A stretch of DNA of 64,000 nt from Paenibacillaceae bacterium (GTDB lineage Bacteria > Bacillota > Bacilli > Paenibacillales > CANHGK01), in NCBI GenBank assembly GCA_947460235.1, contig CANHGK010000006.1, positions 1 to 64,000 on the forward strand, written 5' to 3'. Below the pieces are notes generated by a model that did not search any database, had not been told where the DNA came from, and worked only from the letters and a program-made list of their open reading frames with translations. Positions 1-8,203 of this stretch are shown piece after piece. The position numbers and the translations under genes were made by a program. Within the stretch, counting starts at the first letter, position 1, and every line of letters begins with the position of its first letter.

Positions 1-180
1 ACGAACCAACAGCTGACGAACCAACAGCTGACGAACCAACAGCTGACGAACCAACAGCTGACGAACCAACAGCTGACGAACCAACAGCTGACGAACCAAC
101 AGCTGACGAACCAACAGCTGACGAACCAACAGCTAACGAACCAACAGCTGACGAACCAACAGCTGACGAACCAACAGCAG
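1..180 (+). repeat. 12 tandem copies of a 15-bp in-frame coding repeat
   Basis: Twelve head-to-tail copies of acgaaccaacagctg fill positions 1-180 exactly, with one silent change (cta in copy 9) and a divergent last copy ending cag. They are in frame with the downstream coding region and encode (TNQQL)n. The array probably continues upstream of the window. Near-identity at the DNA level implies recent expansion, so copy number probably varies between strains. Confidence 0.95.
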
Positions 181-2187
181 TGGACTACGTTAATTCAATG
201 GTTACAATATCAAAATCAACCTGGTATTTTGGGAGCATCTCGTTTGAGCCCAATGCTGGTTAATCGGAATCGGACGCAATTGTCGTGGTCTACATTGATT
301 CAATTTTTACAAAATCAACAAAATCTTGTATTTAACACGGAGGTCAACACAAATCAAAATGGTGTTGATGAAACGTTTGCGAATTCAACGACTAATCAGT
401 TTTTAAGCAATCATATTTTCCAAACTGCTTTTTCATTTTTTATAAATCAAGGTGCAAGGTCGGTTTCGAATCGGCAAGAGAATATAAACAATACATCCAA
501 GAAATTTGTAGCGTTTATGCTCGAATATTTGAATTTTAAGAATGATAAATTGACGAATATCAATTCGTTTGAGCGACTTTCTTCGTTTTTTACACACCAT
601 CAATTTGTTCGTCCGTATCAAGCAGGTTCGACTATGAATTTATCTGCAAATTTGATCAACCAAAACGTGACTTCAAATTCACAATTTGCATCGGCGAATC
701 AATTTTTACAATCTGCTTACCATATGTTGCTTTCGACGCCAACCTTCACCAATGAGATGCAACAGAAAAATACATTGAATTTAAATACGGCGATAAAACC
801 TAGAACGTTTGTGTCTGCGGTTTTGCACTATTTCAGGACGAACAGACGTAATCAATTAGAAGATAACTTAGATCGTGCGCAACAATCCGGCGATCCGATG
901 AACATAAATAAAGAGATGATACAGTCCGCATTATCTCATTGGAGCACATCCACTACTAAACATGAATCTAATCAACTTACACAGCAATTACGTGATCAGC
1001 GATATTTTAGTCAATGGATCACAAAACCAGAAAACAAACAACAATTTATAAAATTAGTGAAAAGTTTTATTCTAAAAACGCCAAATAGCGTATTCCAAGA
1101 TCAAATACGTTCTGGATCCGATGCTTCTATTACAACTGCGAACACAATATTAAATCAGCACATGAAGTTATCGAATGAAACGAATCGGATACAATTCACA
1201 AATCAATATTACGCAGATTCGATTATTCAAATGCTTACTGTTCTGCCAACGAATCACTATGTGAATCAATGGGGCCGGATGAATTCGGATTTTACGACGA
1301 TAAATGTACAAAATTCCAGTCAAATTTTGAATAAACTTGGGGCAATCATACAAGAATTATTTTCATCTGTTTCAACTAGTGCAAATGTAAACAATTCAAT
1401 TCAACAATCAAATTCAAAATCTACTACTGTTCAAATGAATCCTGTCTGGAATTTCATCACAACATTAACGAACGTAAAGAAGACTCGATCTACTCAAGTA
1501 AACGCCGAAGAATCACAAGAACTTAGCAATTATTTTCAGTTATTTCCAGTATCATCGTTGCGAGTATTATACGAAACTTTCATAACTAATTCCGTTTTGA
1601 ATCAACCGAACGTCTTACAATCGAATTTAAACTCAAAGTCAATTAGTTCGGTTTATGGAAAAATGGTAACAATCATACAGCATGCGTTGACTAATCTTGG
1701 TCAAACGAAACGCAATCTTGATTCAGATACGAATGTACAAATCAAAACAGATTCTGTAAACCGTGTGATTCAAGAGTTGGTACAATTTCAAACAAACGTA
1801 CTATTAAAAGAGCATCAATCTATCGAAGAAACACGTGAACTTCCAAATATGTACCTGCAAGAGAATTCCTCACTAGTTTATAAACAAGCAGATCAATCTT
1901 CACCAATTGCGAATCGATCTGCAGATTTTTCATCCGATGAATCAAGCTCGCTACAATATTATCAACCACAAAGTGGTATTGAAGAACTTGAATCCGATTT
2001 GTTAGCGTGGAAAAAACAAGTCGAAGAGAAAATTGTAGAGACGGTACACCAAACGATTGATCCGAAAGAGATCAAGCAAATTAAAAATAAATTGGATATA
2101 CTTGATGTGGATCGTATTATCGATCAAGTGTATCGTGAAATTGAACAAAAGATTATGTCAGAACGGCAACGTAAAGGTTTATTTTAG
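1..2187 (+). CDS. eCIS-associated Asn/Gln-rich repeat protein (5' end outside window)
   Basis: The frame is open from position 1 to the TAA at 2187, so this is the 3' part of a longer gene; the TTG at 229 is not a credible start. The protein begins with TNQQL pentapeptides, then about 550 residues very rich in Asn, Gln, Ser and Thr with recurring phrases such as NQFLQ, and ends in a charged helical segment of about 70 residues finishing SERQRKGLF. It sits directly before the LysM adaptor gene, where eCIS clusters carry small or variable proteins between tube/sheath and baseplate genes. I do not recognise a catalytic domain. A tape-measure, length-variable structural or loading role is inference from position, repeats and helical tail. 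Confidence 0.75.
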   Translation, partial: TNQQLTNQQLTNQQLTNQQLTNQQLTNQQLTNQQLTNQQLTNQQLTNQQLTNQQLTNQQQWTTLIQWLQYQNQPGILGASRLSPMLVNRNRTQLSWSTLIQFLQNQQNLVFNTEVNTNQNGVDETFANSTTNQFLSNHIFQTAFSFFINQGARSVSNRQENINNTSKKFVAFMLEYLNFKNDKLTNINSFERLSSFFTHHQFVRPYQAGSTMNLSANLINQNVTSNSQFASANQFLQSAYHMLLSTPTFTNEMQQKNTLNLNTAIKPRTFVSAVLHYFRTNRRNQLEDNLDRAQQSGDPMNINKEMIQSALSHWSTSTTKHESNQLTQQLRDQRYFSQWITKPENKQQFIKLVKSFILKTPNSVFQDQIRSGSDASITTANTILNQHMKLSNETNRIQFTNQYYADSIIQMLTVLPTNHYVNQWGRMNSDFTTINVQNSSQILNKLGAIIQELFSSVSTSANVNNSIQQSNSKSTTVQMNPVWNFITTLTNVKKTRSTQVNAEESQELSNYFQLFPVSSLRVLYETFITNSVLNQPNVLQSNLNSKSISSVYGKMVTIIQHALTNLGQTKRNLDSDTNVQIKTDSVNRVIQELVQFQTNVLLKEHQSIEETRELPNMYLQENSSLVYKQADQSSPIANRSADFSSDESSSLQYYQPQSGIEELESDLLAWKKQVEEKIVETVHQTIDPKEIKQIKNKLDILDVDRIIDQVYREIEQKIMSERQRKGLF

Positions 2188-2220
2188 TTTTGAAGAACAG
2201 AGAAAGTGGGTGTTATCGGC

Positions 2221-2862
2221 ATGCTAAGTCCAGCAAAAGCAAAGCTTAAAATTGGCGCAACGATGAAATCGATTGATGTGATGTTTAACCCAACGGAATA
2301 TTCGATCTCTAAAACATCTCGATACGATACATCACCAGCTCCAGGCACCGCTTCTAATGTGTCTTCACCTGCAACACAACCAACTTATGTCGGGGATGAG
2401 TCATCCACGCTATCGTTGGAACTTTATTTTGATACGTCGTTAAAAGGTACTGATGTTCGGATAAAAACGATGGAAGTTGTTGCGTTGATGGAACCAGACG
2501 CAAAAGCTAAGGCGCCAATTGATGTTACCTTCGTGTGGGGATCGTTAAAATTTACGGGGTATATTAAAAGCATCACGCAGCGGTTTACGATGTTTGTGGC
2601 TTCTGGAGTACCCGTGCGTGCAAGACTCCAAGTTGAGATCATTTCAAAACAAAAAAGTTCAGATCAATATGAAAAGGTCATGGAAGCTCCTAAACTTCCA
2701 ACAAGTTCATTTTTACTAAAAGCAGGGGTGCAATTATGTTTGATTGCGGCACAAGAGTTAGCAGATGCCGTCAAATGGAGAAAAATTGCGAAAACTAACG
2801 GCATCGATAATCCAACAAAATTAAAAGCTGGAACGTCGATCAATATTCCCAAATTGGGGTGA
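2221..2862 (+). CDS. LysM-domain eCIS baseplate/tube adaptor (Afp7-like)
   Basis: About 213 residues. The N-terminal half contains FNPTEYSISK, typical of the eCIS/phage proteins that join the inner tube to the hub, and a beta-rich domain follows. The C-terminal ~50 residues form a LysM-like module: AQELADAVKWRKIAKTNGI, then NPTKL and INIPKLG. Such proteins stabilise the tube-baseplate junction rather than digest peptidoglycan. ATG at 2221 is preferred, with GGTG eight bases upstream; an in-frame GTG at 2206 would add five residues. The gene lies 33 bases after the repeat protein and 5 bases before the hub gene, so it belongs to the structural operon. Confidence 0.85.
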   Translation: MLSPAKAKLKIGATMKSIDVMFNPTEYSISKTSRYDTSPAPGTASNVSSPATQPTYVGDESSTLSLELYFDTSLKGTDVRIKTMEVVALMEPDAKAKAPIDVTFVWGSLKFTGYIKSITQRFTMFVASGVPVRARLQVEIISKQKSSDQYEKVMEAPKLPTSSFLLKAGVQLCLIAAQELADAVKWRKIAKTNGIDNPTKLKAGTSINIPKLG

Positions 2863-2867
2863 TATAA

Positions 2868-3965
2868 ATGGGAAGTGTAACGTTAGATACAAAAACATAC
2901 ACCTATGACGCATTAGAAAAAAATTATAGTCAATTTCATTCGCCAGCATTTCAAGTGCTTATTAATGGTCAAGCCATCGATAAAAGCCAAATATCTGTGT
3001 CAGAGATTGTTGTCTACAATTCAGTAGAAGCGGAGGCAGATACGGTAGAATTTATCGTCAACAATAGTTTTGACCGAGTGAAAAGCGAATTTAAATGGGT
3101 CGATCAATTTTTTACATTGGGAAAAGACCTTGAAATTAAATTGGGATACGGAGATAAATTGACAACGGTTTTTGTTGGCAAAATTACACGTATTGAATAT
3201 AGTTTACCTGCAAATTCTTCACCACTTATCCATGTGCGTGGAATGGATATTACATTTCAAATGATGAAATTTAAGAATACATCTTCTTGGAAAAACAAGA
3301 AAAGTAGTGACATTGTAAAAACAATTGGTGCAAAATTTTCTGACAAAGTAGTTGCTGATGACACCACGGAGTCATTTACTGAAAAGACGTTTGTGAAGAT
3401 GTCAGACTTTGAAGTCATTAAATATTTGGCTGAATTAGAAAATCGGGAGTTTTTCGTTGTTGGGAAAACAGTATATTTCCGCAAGTTTTTTAAGTCAACG
3501 ACACCCATGATCACATTAACCTACGGGAAAAATTTAATAAATTTAAATATTCAAAGCGATTTATATCACCAAGTGAGCAAAGTGATTATTACCTCATGGG
3601 ATGAATTGCAAAATAAAAAGATCGAGTCTACGGTATCTTCATATACAAAACTGGGTACGAATTCAAAAACAGGAATCGATATGGTTAAACAAATGGGCGA
3701 TTTTATCGATTATTATGAAAGTAATGTTCACTCTGCAGCACATGCGAAAACGTCCGGCGAGTCTAAACTACAACGAAAAGGGAATTTGCTCGTACATGGT
3801 CAAGGTGAAATTCGTGGGTTACCAGAATTTCGCGCAGGCAAATTTATAAAACTAGACGGTTTAGGAAAAAAACTTAATCAAGTTTATTATTTGAAAAAAG
3901 TAATTCATAAAATCAGCAAAAGTGGTTATATTACTCAGTTTGTTTTAGGGGGCAATGCCGTATGA
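2868..3965 (+). CDS. Phage late control D-like baseplate hub protein
   Basis: 365 residues resembling the gpD/gp27-like half of VgrG (phage late control D family): tandem beta-barrel hub folds with FQVLINGQAID near the start and KLGYGDKLTTVFVGKITRIE around residues 91-110. It should form the trimeric hub joining the inner tube to the spike. A GGGGTGAT ribosome site lies at the end of the previous gene. The stop overlaps the start of the spike gene in ATGA, implying translational coupling. In many injection systems this domain is fused to the spike; here they are separate proteins. Confidence 0.85.
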   Translation: MGSVTLDTKTYTYDALEKNYSQFHSPAFQVLINGQAIDKSQISVSEIVVYNSVEAEADTVEFIVNNSFDRVKSEFKWVDQFFTLGKDLEIKLGYGDKLTTVFVGKITRIEYSLPANSSPLIHVRGMDITFQMMKFKNTSSWKNKKSSDIVKTIGAKFSDKVVADDTTESFTEKTFVKMSDFEVIKYLAELENREFFVVGKTVYFRKFFKSTTPMITLTYGKNLINLNIQSDLYHQVSKVIITSWDELQNKKIESTVSSYTKLGTNSKTGIDMVKQMGDFIDYYESNVHSAAHAKTSGESKLQRKGNLLVHGQGEIRGLPEFRAGKFIKLDGLGKKLNQVYYLKKVIHKISKSGYITQFVLGGNAV

Positions 3966-4684
3966 TTGATCTTTTTGGTACCGGAAGTGTAGAACGCACC
4001 GATCGTGCGAATAATCTAATTCCTGGTGTGTTAATTGGCATTGTGACAAATAATGCAGACCCCGAAAAATTAGGACGAGTGAAATTAAAATTACCGATGC
4101 GTGATGATACGTTTGAAACCGGTTGGGCACGCGTGGCAACGTTTATGGCCGGGAAAGGGTATGGCGGCTTATTTATTCCAGACGTGAATGATGAAGTGCT
4201 AGTTGCTTTTCATCGCGGAGAAATTAGTGAACCGTATGTGGTCGGTTGTTTATGGAATAAAAAAAACACGGCTATTCCAAAAGATGCTAAAAATGAAGTG
4301 CGCAAAATCATTACGAAATCAAAACATGAAATTGAGTTCAATGATAGTGCTGCTGGTGGCAAGATTACACTGAAGACAGCGAAAGGGAGCACAATTTCGC
4401 TTGAAGACAAAACAAATCTTATTACGATCAAAGATAAAACGTCGAAAAATATGATTAGTATAAAAGGCGCTTCCAATATGATTGAACTAAAAAGCAATTT
4501 GACGACAATTCAAATCAGCGCTACAGGCGATGTCAAAATTAAGTCAACAAAAGCGATAACGATCGATTCTACGCAGATTACCTTAAATGCAAAGGCAAAA
4601 ATGGATATTAAAGCCGGTGCATCATTGAATCTTAGCAGTAACGGACTCGTAAACATTAAAGGGACCATAATTAAAATGAACTAG
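3962..4684 (+). CDS. gp5/VgrG-like spike protein (baseplate assembly protein V type)
   Basis: 240 residues. Residues ~18-100 form the OB-fold of gp5/gpV proteins: PGVLIGIVTNN, LGRVKLKLP, GYGGLFIPDVNDEVLVAF and EPYVVGCLWN. The rest is a run of short alternating beta segments (ITLKTAKGSTISLE, LITIKDKT, MISIKGA, MIELKS, TTIQIS, VKIKST) expected to wind into the triple-stranded beta-helix needle. The start overlaps the hub stop by four bases. The PAAR-like tip that should cap it is probably the DUF4280 gene at 15956-16342. Confidence 0.88.
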   Translation: MIDLFGTGSVERTDRANNLIPGVLIGIVTNNADPEKLGRVKLKLPMRDDTFETGWARVATFMAGKGYGGLFIPDVNDEVLVAFHRGEISEPYVVGCLWNKKNTAIPKDAKNEVRKIITKSKHEIEFNDSAAGGKITLKTAKGSTISLEDKTNLITIKDKTSKNMISIKGASNMIELKSNLTTIQISATGDVKIKSTKAITIDSTQITLNAKAKMDIKAGASLNLSSNGLVNIKGTIIKMN

Positions 4685-4696
4685 AGGAGGGAAGTT

Positions 4697-5098
4697 ATGA
4701 GTAAGAGTTTTCTTGGACGTGGATGGAAGTTTCCGATTGAAGTGGATCCGGTAACAGGTAAAATTAAAATGTCTGAATATGAAGAAGATATTGCGGAAGC
4801 GATTCGGATCGTATTGTGGACGATTCAAGGTGAACGGATGATGCGACCGGAATTTGGAAGCCAACTTCAAATGTTCTTGTTTAGCTCTACAGATGAAACT
4901 TCTCTCCGAATTATCGAATCATCGATTGAAGATGCATTATATGCATGGGAACCACGCATTCATCAAATTCAAGTGGAAACAAAATTACATGAGGAAAAAT
5001 CAGGAACACTTAATATTCATTTACAGTACACCGTACGCGTAACCAATACGGTTTATAATCAAGTGTATCCATTTTATTTAAACGATGGAACAATGTAG
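4697..5098 (+). CDS. gp25-like baseplate wedge protein
   Basis: 133 residues of the GPW/gp25 family. FLGRGWKFPIEVDP at the start, then EEDIAEAIRIVLWTIQGERMM and RPEFGSQLQMFLF, and the terminal RVTNTVYNQVYPFYLNDG are typical of this lysozyme-like baseplate core protein. It nucleates sheath polymerisation and contacts the J-like wedge proteins, which follow directly. A strong GAGGAGGG ribosome site lies seven bases before the ATG. Confidence 0.93.
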   Translation: MSKSFLGRGWKFPIEVDPVTGKIKMSEYEEDIAEAIRIVLWTIQGERMMRPEFGSQLQMFLFSSTDETSLRIIESSIEDALYAWEPRIHQIQVETKLHEEKSGTLNIHLQYTVRVTNTVYNQVYPFYLNDGTM

Positions 5099-5122
5099 TT
5101 GCGATAGAAGGGAGAAAAGCAC

Positions 5123-8100
5123 ATGTTACCACCAAGTATAGACCAACGACAACTTGCTGATTTAGTTGAAGAAATGAAGAAAATGACACCTTACTATACG
5201 CCAGAGTGGCGCTTTTCTCCAGAGCAACCGGACGCTGCTGCCGCATTGTTTTTTATTTTTGCAGATTTGTATTTAGAAAATATTAAACGTTTAAATAAGG
5301 CGCCAATGAAACATTATATGGCGTTTTTAAACTTGTTGGATCTCGAACAATTGCCAGCACAATCTTCAAAATCTCGCGTTATATTTGAATTAAGTGAAGG
5401 TATGAATGAATCTGTACATATCCCGAAAGGTACACAAGTATCAGCGAAGTCTGCTGCTGGACATGATATTTATTATGAAACAAATCATGCATACATGGTC
5501 ACACCAGCAAATCTACAAGAAATTATGTATGTTAGCAAAACAAAAGATTTAATCGTATCTCAATCTGACGTGTTAACGAACCCTTCAACATTCCAATTGT
5601 TTTCTACTCAAGGTAACAATCTCCAAGAACATGCATTTTTCTTACACCATGAACGGATGTTTCATTTCAAACATGGCGTAGCAATTGAAGTTTTCATCAG
5701 TAATTCCCTTGAGAAGTTTAACGATACAAAATTAATTGATTATTTGATAAATCCTCAAAAAATCACTTGGTATTATTTTAGTCGAGATGCATGGATTCCA
5801 TTTGATCAAGTTACGAAACAGCATGATCGTAGCTTGGTATTATATAAGCATGCGATTCAAGAAAATGAAGTTACGAGCGTAAATGAGCAAGAATGCGTTT
5901 GGATTAAATGTAAGTTGAATCACTATGATCCGAATGATGTGATGCTTACCAAGTTAAAAGCAGATCGCATTGAGTGCAAAACAAACTATTTCGAAAAAGT
6001 ACCAAGTCGTGGTATTGAACCTGATCTTATGTTTTCTAATGATATGGAAGTAGCGAATACTGGACATTTTCCGTTTGGCGAAGAGTTTACGATGTACTCT
6101 TGTTATTACATTTCTTCAGCGGAAGTTTTCTGTAAAAGCGGGGCAATTGTTGAACTAACCTTTGATTTGAAATGGGAAGAACTTCAAATTCGTCCGCCAT
6201 ATGAACCGACCATTGAATGGAAAATGGTGATGAAAAAATCGACATTCGAGAAAACTCCGCCATTATTAACTTCAATTGCACAAGTGGCATGGGAGTATTG
6301 GGACGGGAAGACGTGGGCAAAATTAACGAATGAAACTGCGTTTGAAGAAGTATTACATTATCGAGATCACCTCGAAATGAACCCGACAGTTTCGTTTGAA
6401 TGTCCAAATGACTTCGAGATCAGTAATGTAAATGGACATGATAATTATTGGATTCGAATGAAAGTCGTTAAAATTGACCAATTGTATTCTACAGACTTTG
6501 TCTATATGTCACCATGGATTTCGAATGTCGGAATGAAATATCATTTTTTAGAGTATCGTGAACCCGCACAATTGTTGTTGACTTATAATAATTTGGAACA
6601 TTTGGACCAAACGAGTTCGATTCAGATGCCTGGAAAACCATTTCGGTTTTTTTATAATGTGGAATTAGACCAACCGGCAATGTATTTCGGATTTAACTTA
6701 GAGATCAGTCCTGGCGTGCATCATTTATACTTTTCTATTCAATCGCAAATAATTGATGGCTTTTCGCAACAAACTCCCCAAATGGAGTGGGAATTTGCGC
6801 GTGCTAGCAACGGTCAGTTAATTTGGGAACCACTTAAGGTCTTGGATGAAACCATGTCATTTACCGTGAGTGGTTTTGTCAAACTACTCATTTCAAAAAT
6901 GATTCCATGTGTGAACTTCATGAATCAAAACTTGTGCTGGATACGTGCCATTAATCGGGACAAACAGTACGAACACCCTCAATCTGCATGGAAATTACCG
7001 ACGGTGAAAAATCTCTACTTGAATGGCGTTGAAGTGATTCAACAGGAAACCATTCGAGATGAATATGTCGAACAAGTTCTCAATGATGACGATGACCTGC
7101 AATTTAAATTGTTGCATACACCATTTCATGACGAAGAAATTTGGGTAGATGAAACTGGAATGATTTCAGACGAGCATATTTTATGGTTAGAACAAAATCA
7201 CGCAAAGGATATTAGCGTATTACGTGACTCGGAAAGTTTGATCTTGTTAGTTTGGGTGAAGTGGCAATCGGTTCGTAGTTTAACTACATCGCATGCTGAA
7301 GATCGCCATTATGTATTGAATCGTACGTCTGGCGTTTTGCAATTTGGTGATGGTCAACGTGGCATGGCGATTCCTGATGTCGGCAGTAATAGAGTCAAAG
7401 CACATTATAAAAAGATCATTGGTGCAGGTGGGAATGTTGCGATGAGAGAAATCATTTCATTACAAAATGCCCTTGCATATGTGGAGAAGGTTTACAATCC
7501 AGAACCTGCGATCGGTGGTTGCCAACCAGAAACGATCGAACATGCGATTGCTCGAGGACCAAAATTATTGCAACATCGTAATCGATGTGTGACTGCAAAA
7601 GATTTCGAAGCAATTACGTTAGAATCAAACTTAAATATCGCAAAAGTAAAATGTTTGAGTCGTGCAGAATGTCCTGAACTTGTCCAATCCGGAACGATAA
7701 CCCTAGTTGTACAACCGTCAGAAACATTGTCTGCAGCGTCGTATTTTCCTGAAATGAAACGCAAAATAGAACAGCATTTATTAAGTAGAGCATCACAGTT
7801 AGTTGCATTTCCAGAACTGATTCGGATTATCGAACCTGTGTATCTAGAAATCTCAGTATTCACATTGGTCACGGTTCAAAACACAGATGAAATGTATGAA
7901 ACTGAGCAATTGATCATTCAAAAGACATCTGATTTTTTACATCCGAATACTGGGAATTTTAATGGAACCGGTTGGGCCATTGGTGAAACGATTCATATTT
8001 CCATGTTGTATGGGGTGTTGAAATCGATTCCAGAAATTTCATTTGTAAAACAACTAACGATGGATGTATATCGTATTGAACATGGAGAGCGTATCGAAAT

Positions 8101-8179
8101 TGATCCGCAAACCATTAAGAATATTAAACATGGTGTGATCATCAACGGTACACATCGTGCGATTGTTGACTTGAAATAA
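5123..8179 (+). CDS. Baseplate J-like wedge protein, large (Afp11-like)
   Basis: 1018 residues. The C-terminal third carries baseplate-J hallmarks: GVLQFGDGQRGMAIPD near residue 740, GAGGNVAMREI, an IARGPKLLQHRNRCVTAKDF segment near 815, IAKVKCLSRAECP, and IIEPVYLEISVFTLV near 900. The N-terminal region has QPDAAAALFFIFADLYLEN, the helical start common to these proteins. The inserted middle (about 200-700) is beta-rich and variable. It forms baseplate wedges with gp25 and the next gene. AAGGGAG ribosome site; 24 bases after gp25. Confidence 0.85.
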   Translation: MLPPSIDQRQLADLVEEMKKMTPYYTPEWRFSPEQPDAAAALFFIFADLYLENIKRLNKAPMKHYMAFLNLLDLEQLPAQSSKSRVIFELSEGMNESVHIPKGTQVSAKSAAGHDIYYETNHAYMVTPANLQEIMYVSKTKDLIVSQSDVLTNPSTFQLFSTQGNNLQEHAFFLHHERMFHFKHGVAIEVFISNSLEKFNDTKLIDYLINPQKITWYYFSRDAWIPFDQVTKQHDRSLVLYKHAIQENEVTSVNEQECVWIKCKLNHYDPNDVMLTKLKADRIECKTNYFEKVPSRGIEPDLMFSNDMEVANTGHFPFGEEFTMYSCYYISSAEVFCKSGAIVELTFDLKWEELQIRPPYEPTIEWKMVMKKSTFEKTPPLLTSIAQVAWEYWDGKTWAKLTNETAFEEVLHYRDHLEMNPTVSFECPNDFEISNVNGHDNYWIRMKVVKIDQLYSTDFVYMSPWISNVGMKYHFLEYREPAQLLLTYNNLEHLDQTSSIQMPGKPFRFFYNVELDQPAMYFGFNLEISPGVHHLYFSIQSQIIDGFSQQTPQMEWEFARASNGQLIWEPLKVLDETMSFTVSGFVKLLISKMIPCVNFMNQNLCWIRAINRDKQYEHPQSAWKLPTVKNLYLNGVEVIQQETIRDEYVEQVLNDDDDLQFKLLHTPFHDEEIWVDETGMISDEHILWLEQNHAKDISVLRDSESLILLVWVKWQSVRSLTTSHAEDRHYVLNRTSGVLQFGDGQRGMAIPDVGSNRVKAHYKKIIGAGGNVAMREIISLQNALAYVEKVYNPEPAIGGCQPETIEHAIARGPKLLQHRNRCVTAKDFEAITLESNLNIAKVKCLSRAECPELVQSGTITLVVQPSETLSAASYFPEMKRKIEQHLLSRASQLVAFPELIRIIEPVYLEISVFTLVTVQNTDEMYETEQLIIQKTSDFLHPNTGNFNGTGWAIGETIHISMLYGVLKSIPEISFVKQLTMDVYRIEHGERIEIDPQTIKNIKHGVIINGTHRAIVDLK

Positions 8180-8203
8180 TGCATAGATGAAAGGAGGACA
8201 AGC

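Noticed and set aside
1-180. Direct repeats that could be taken for a CRISPR or satellite
   Set aside because: Units are 15 bp with no spacers and encode an in-frame pentapeptide within a larger protein.
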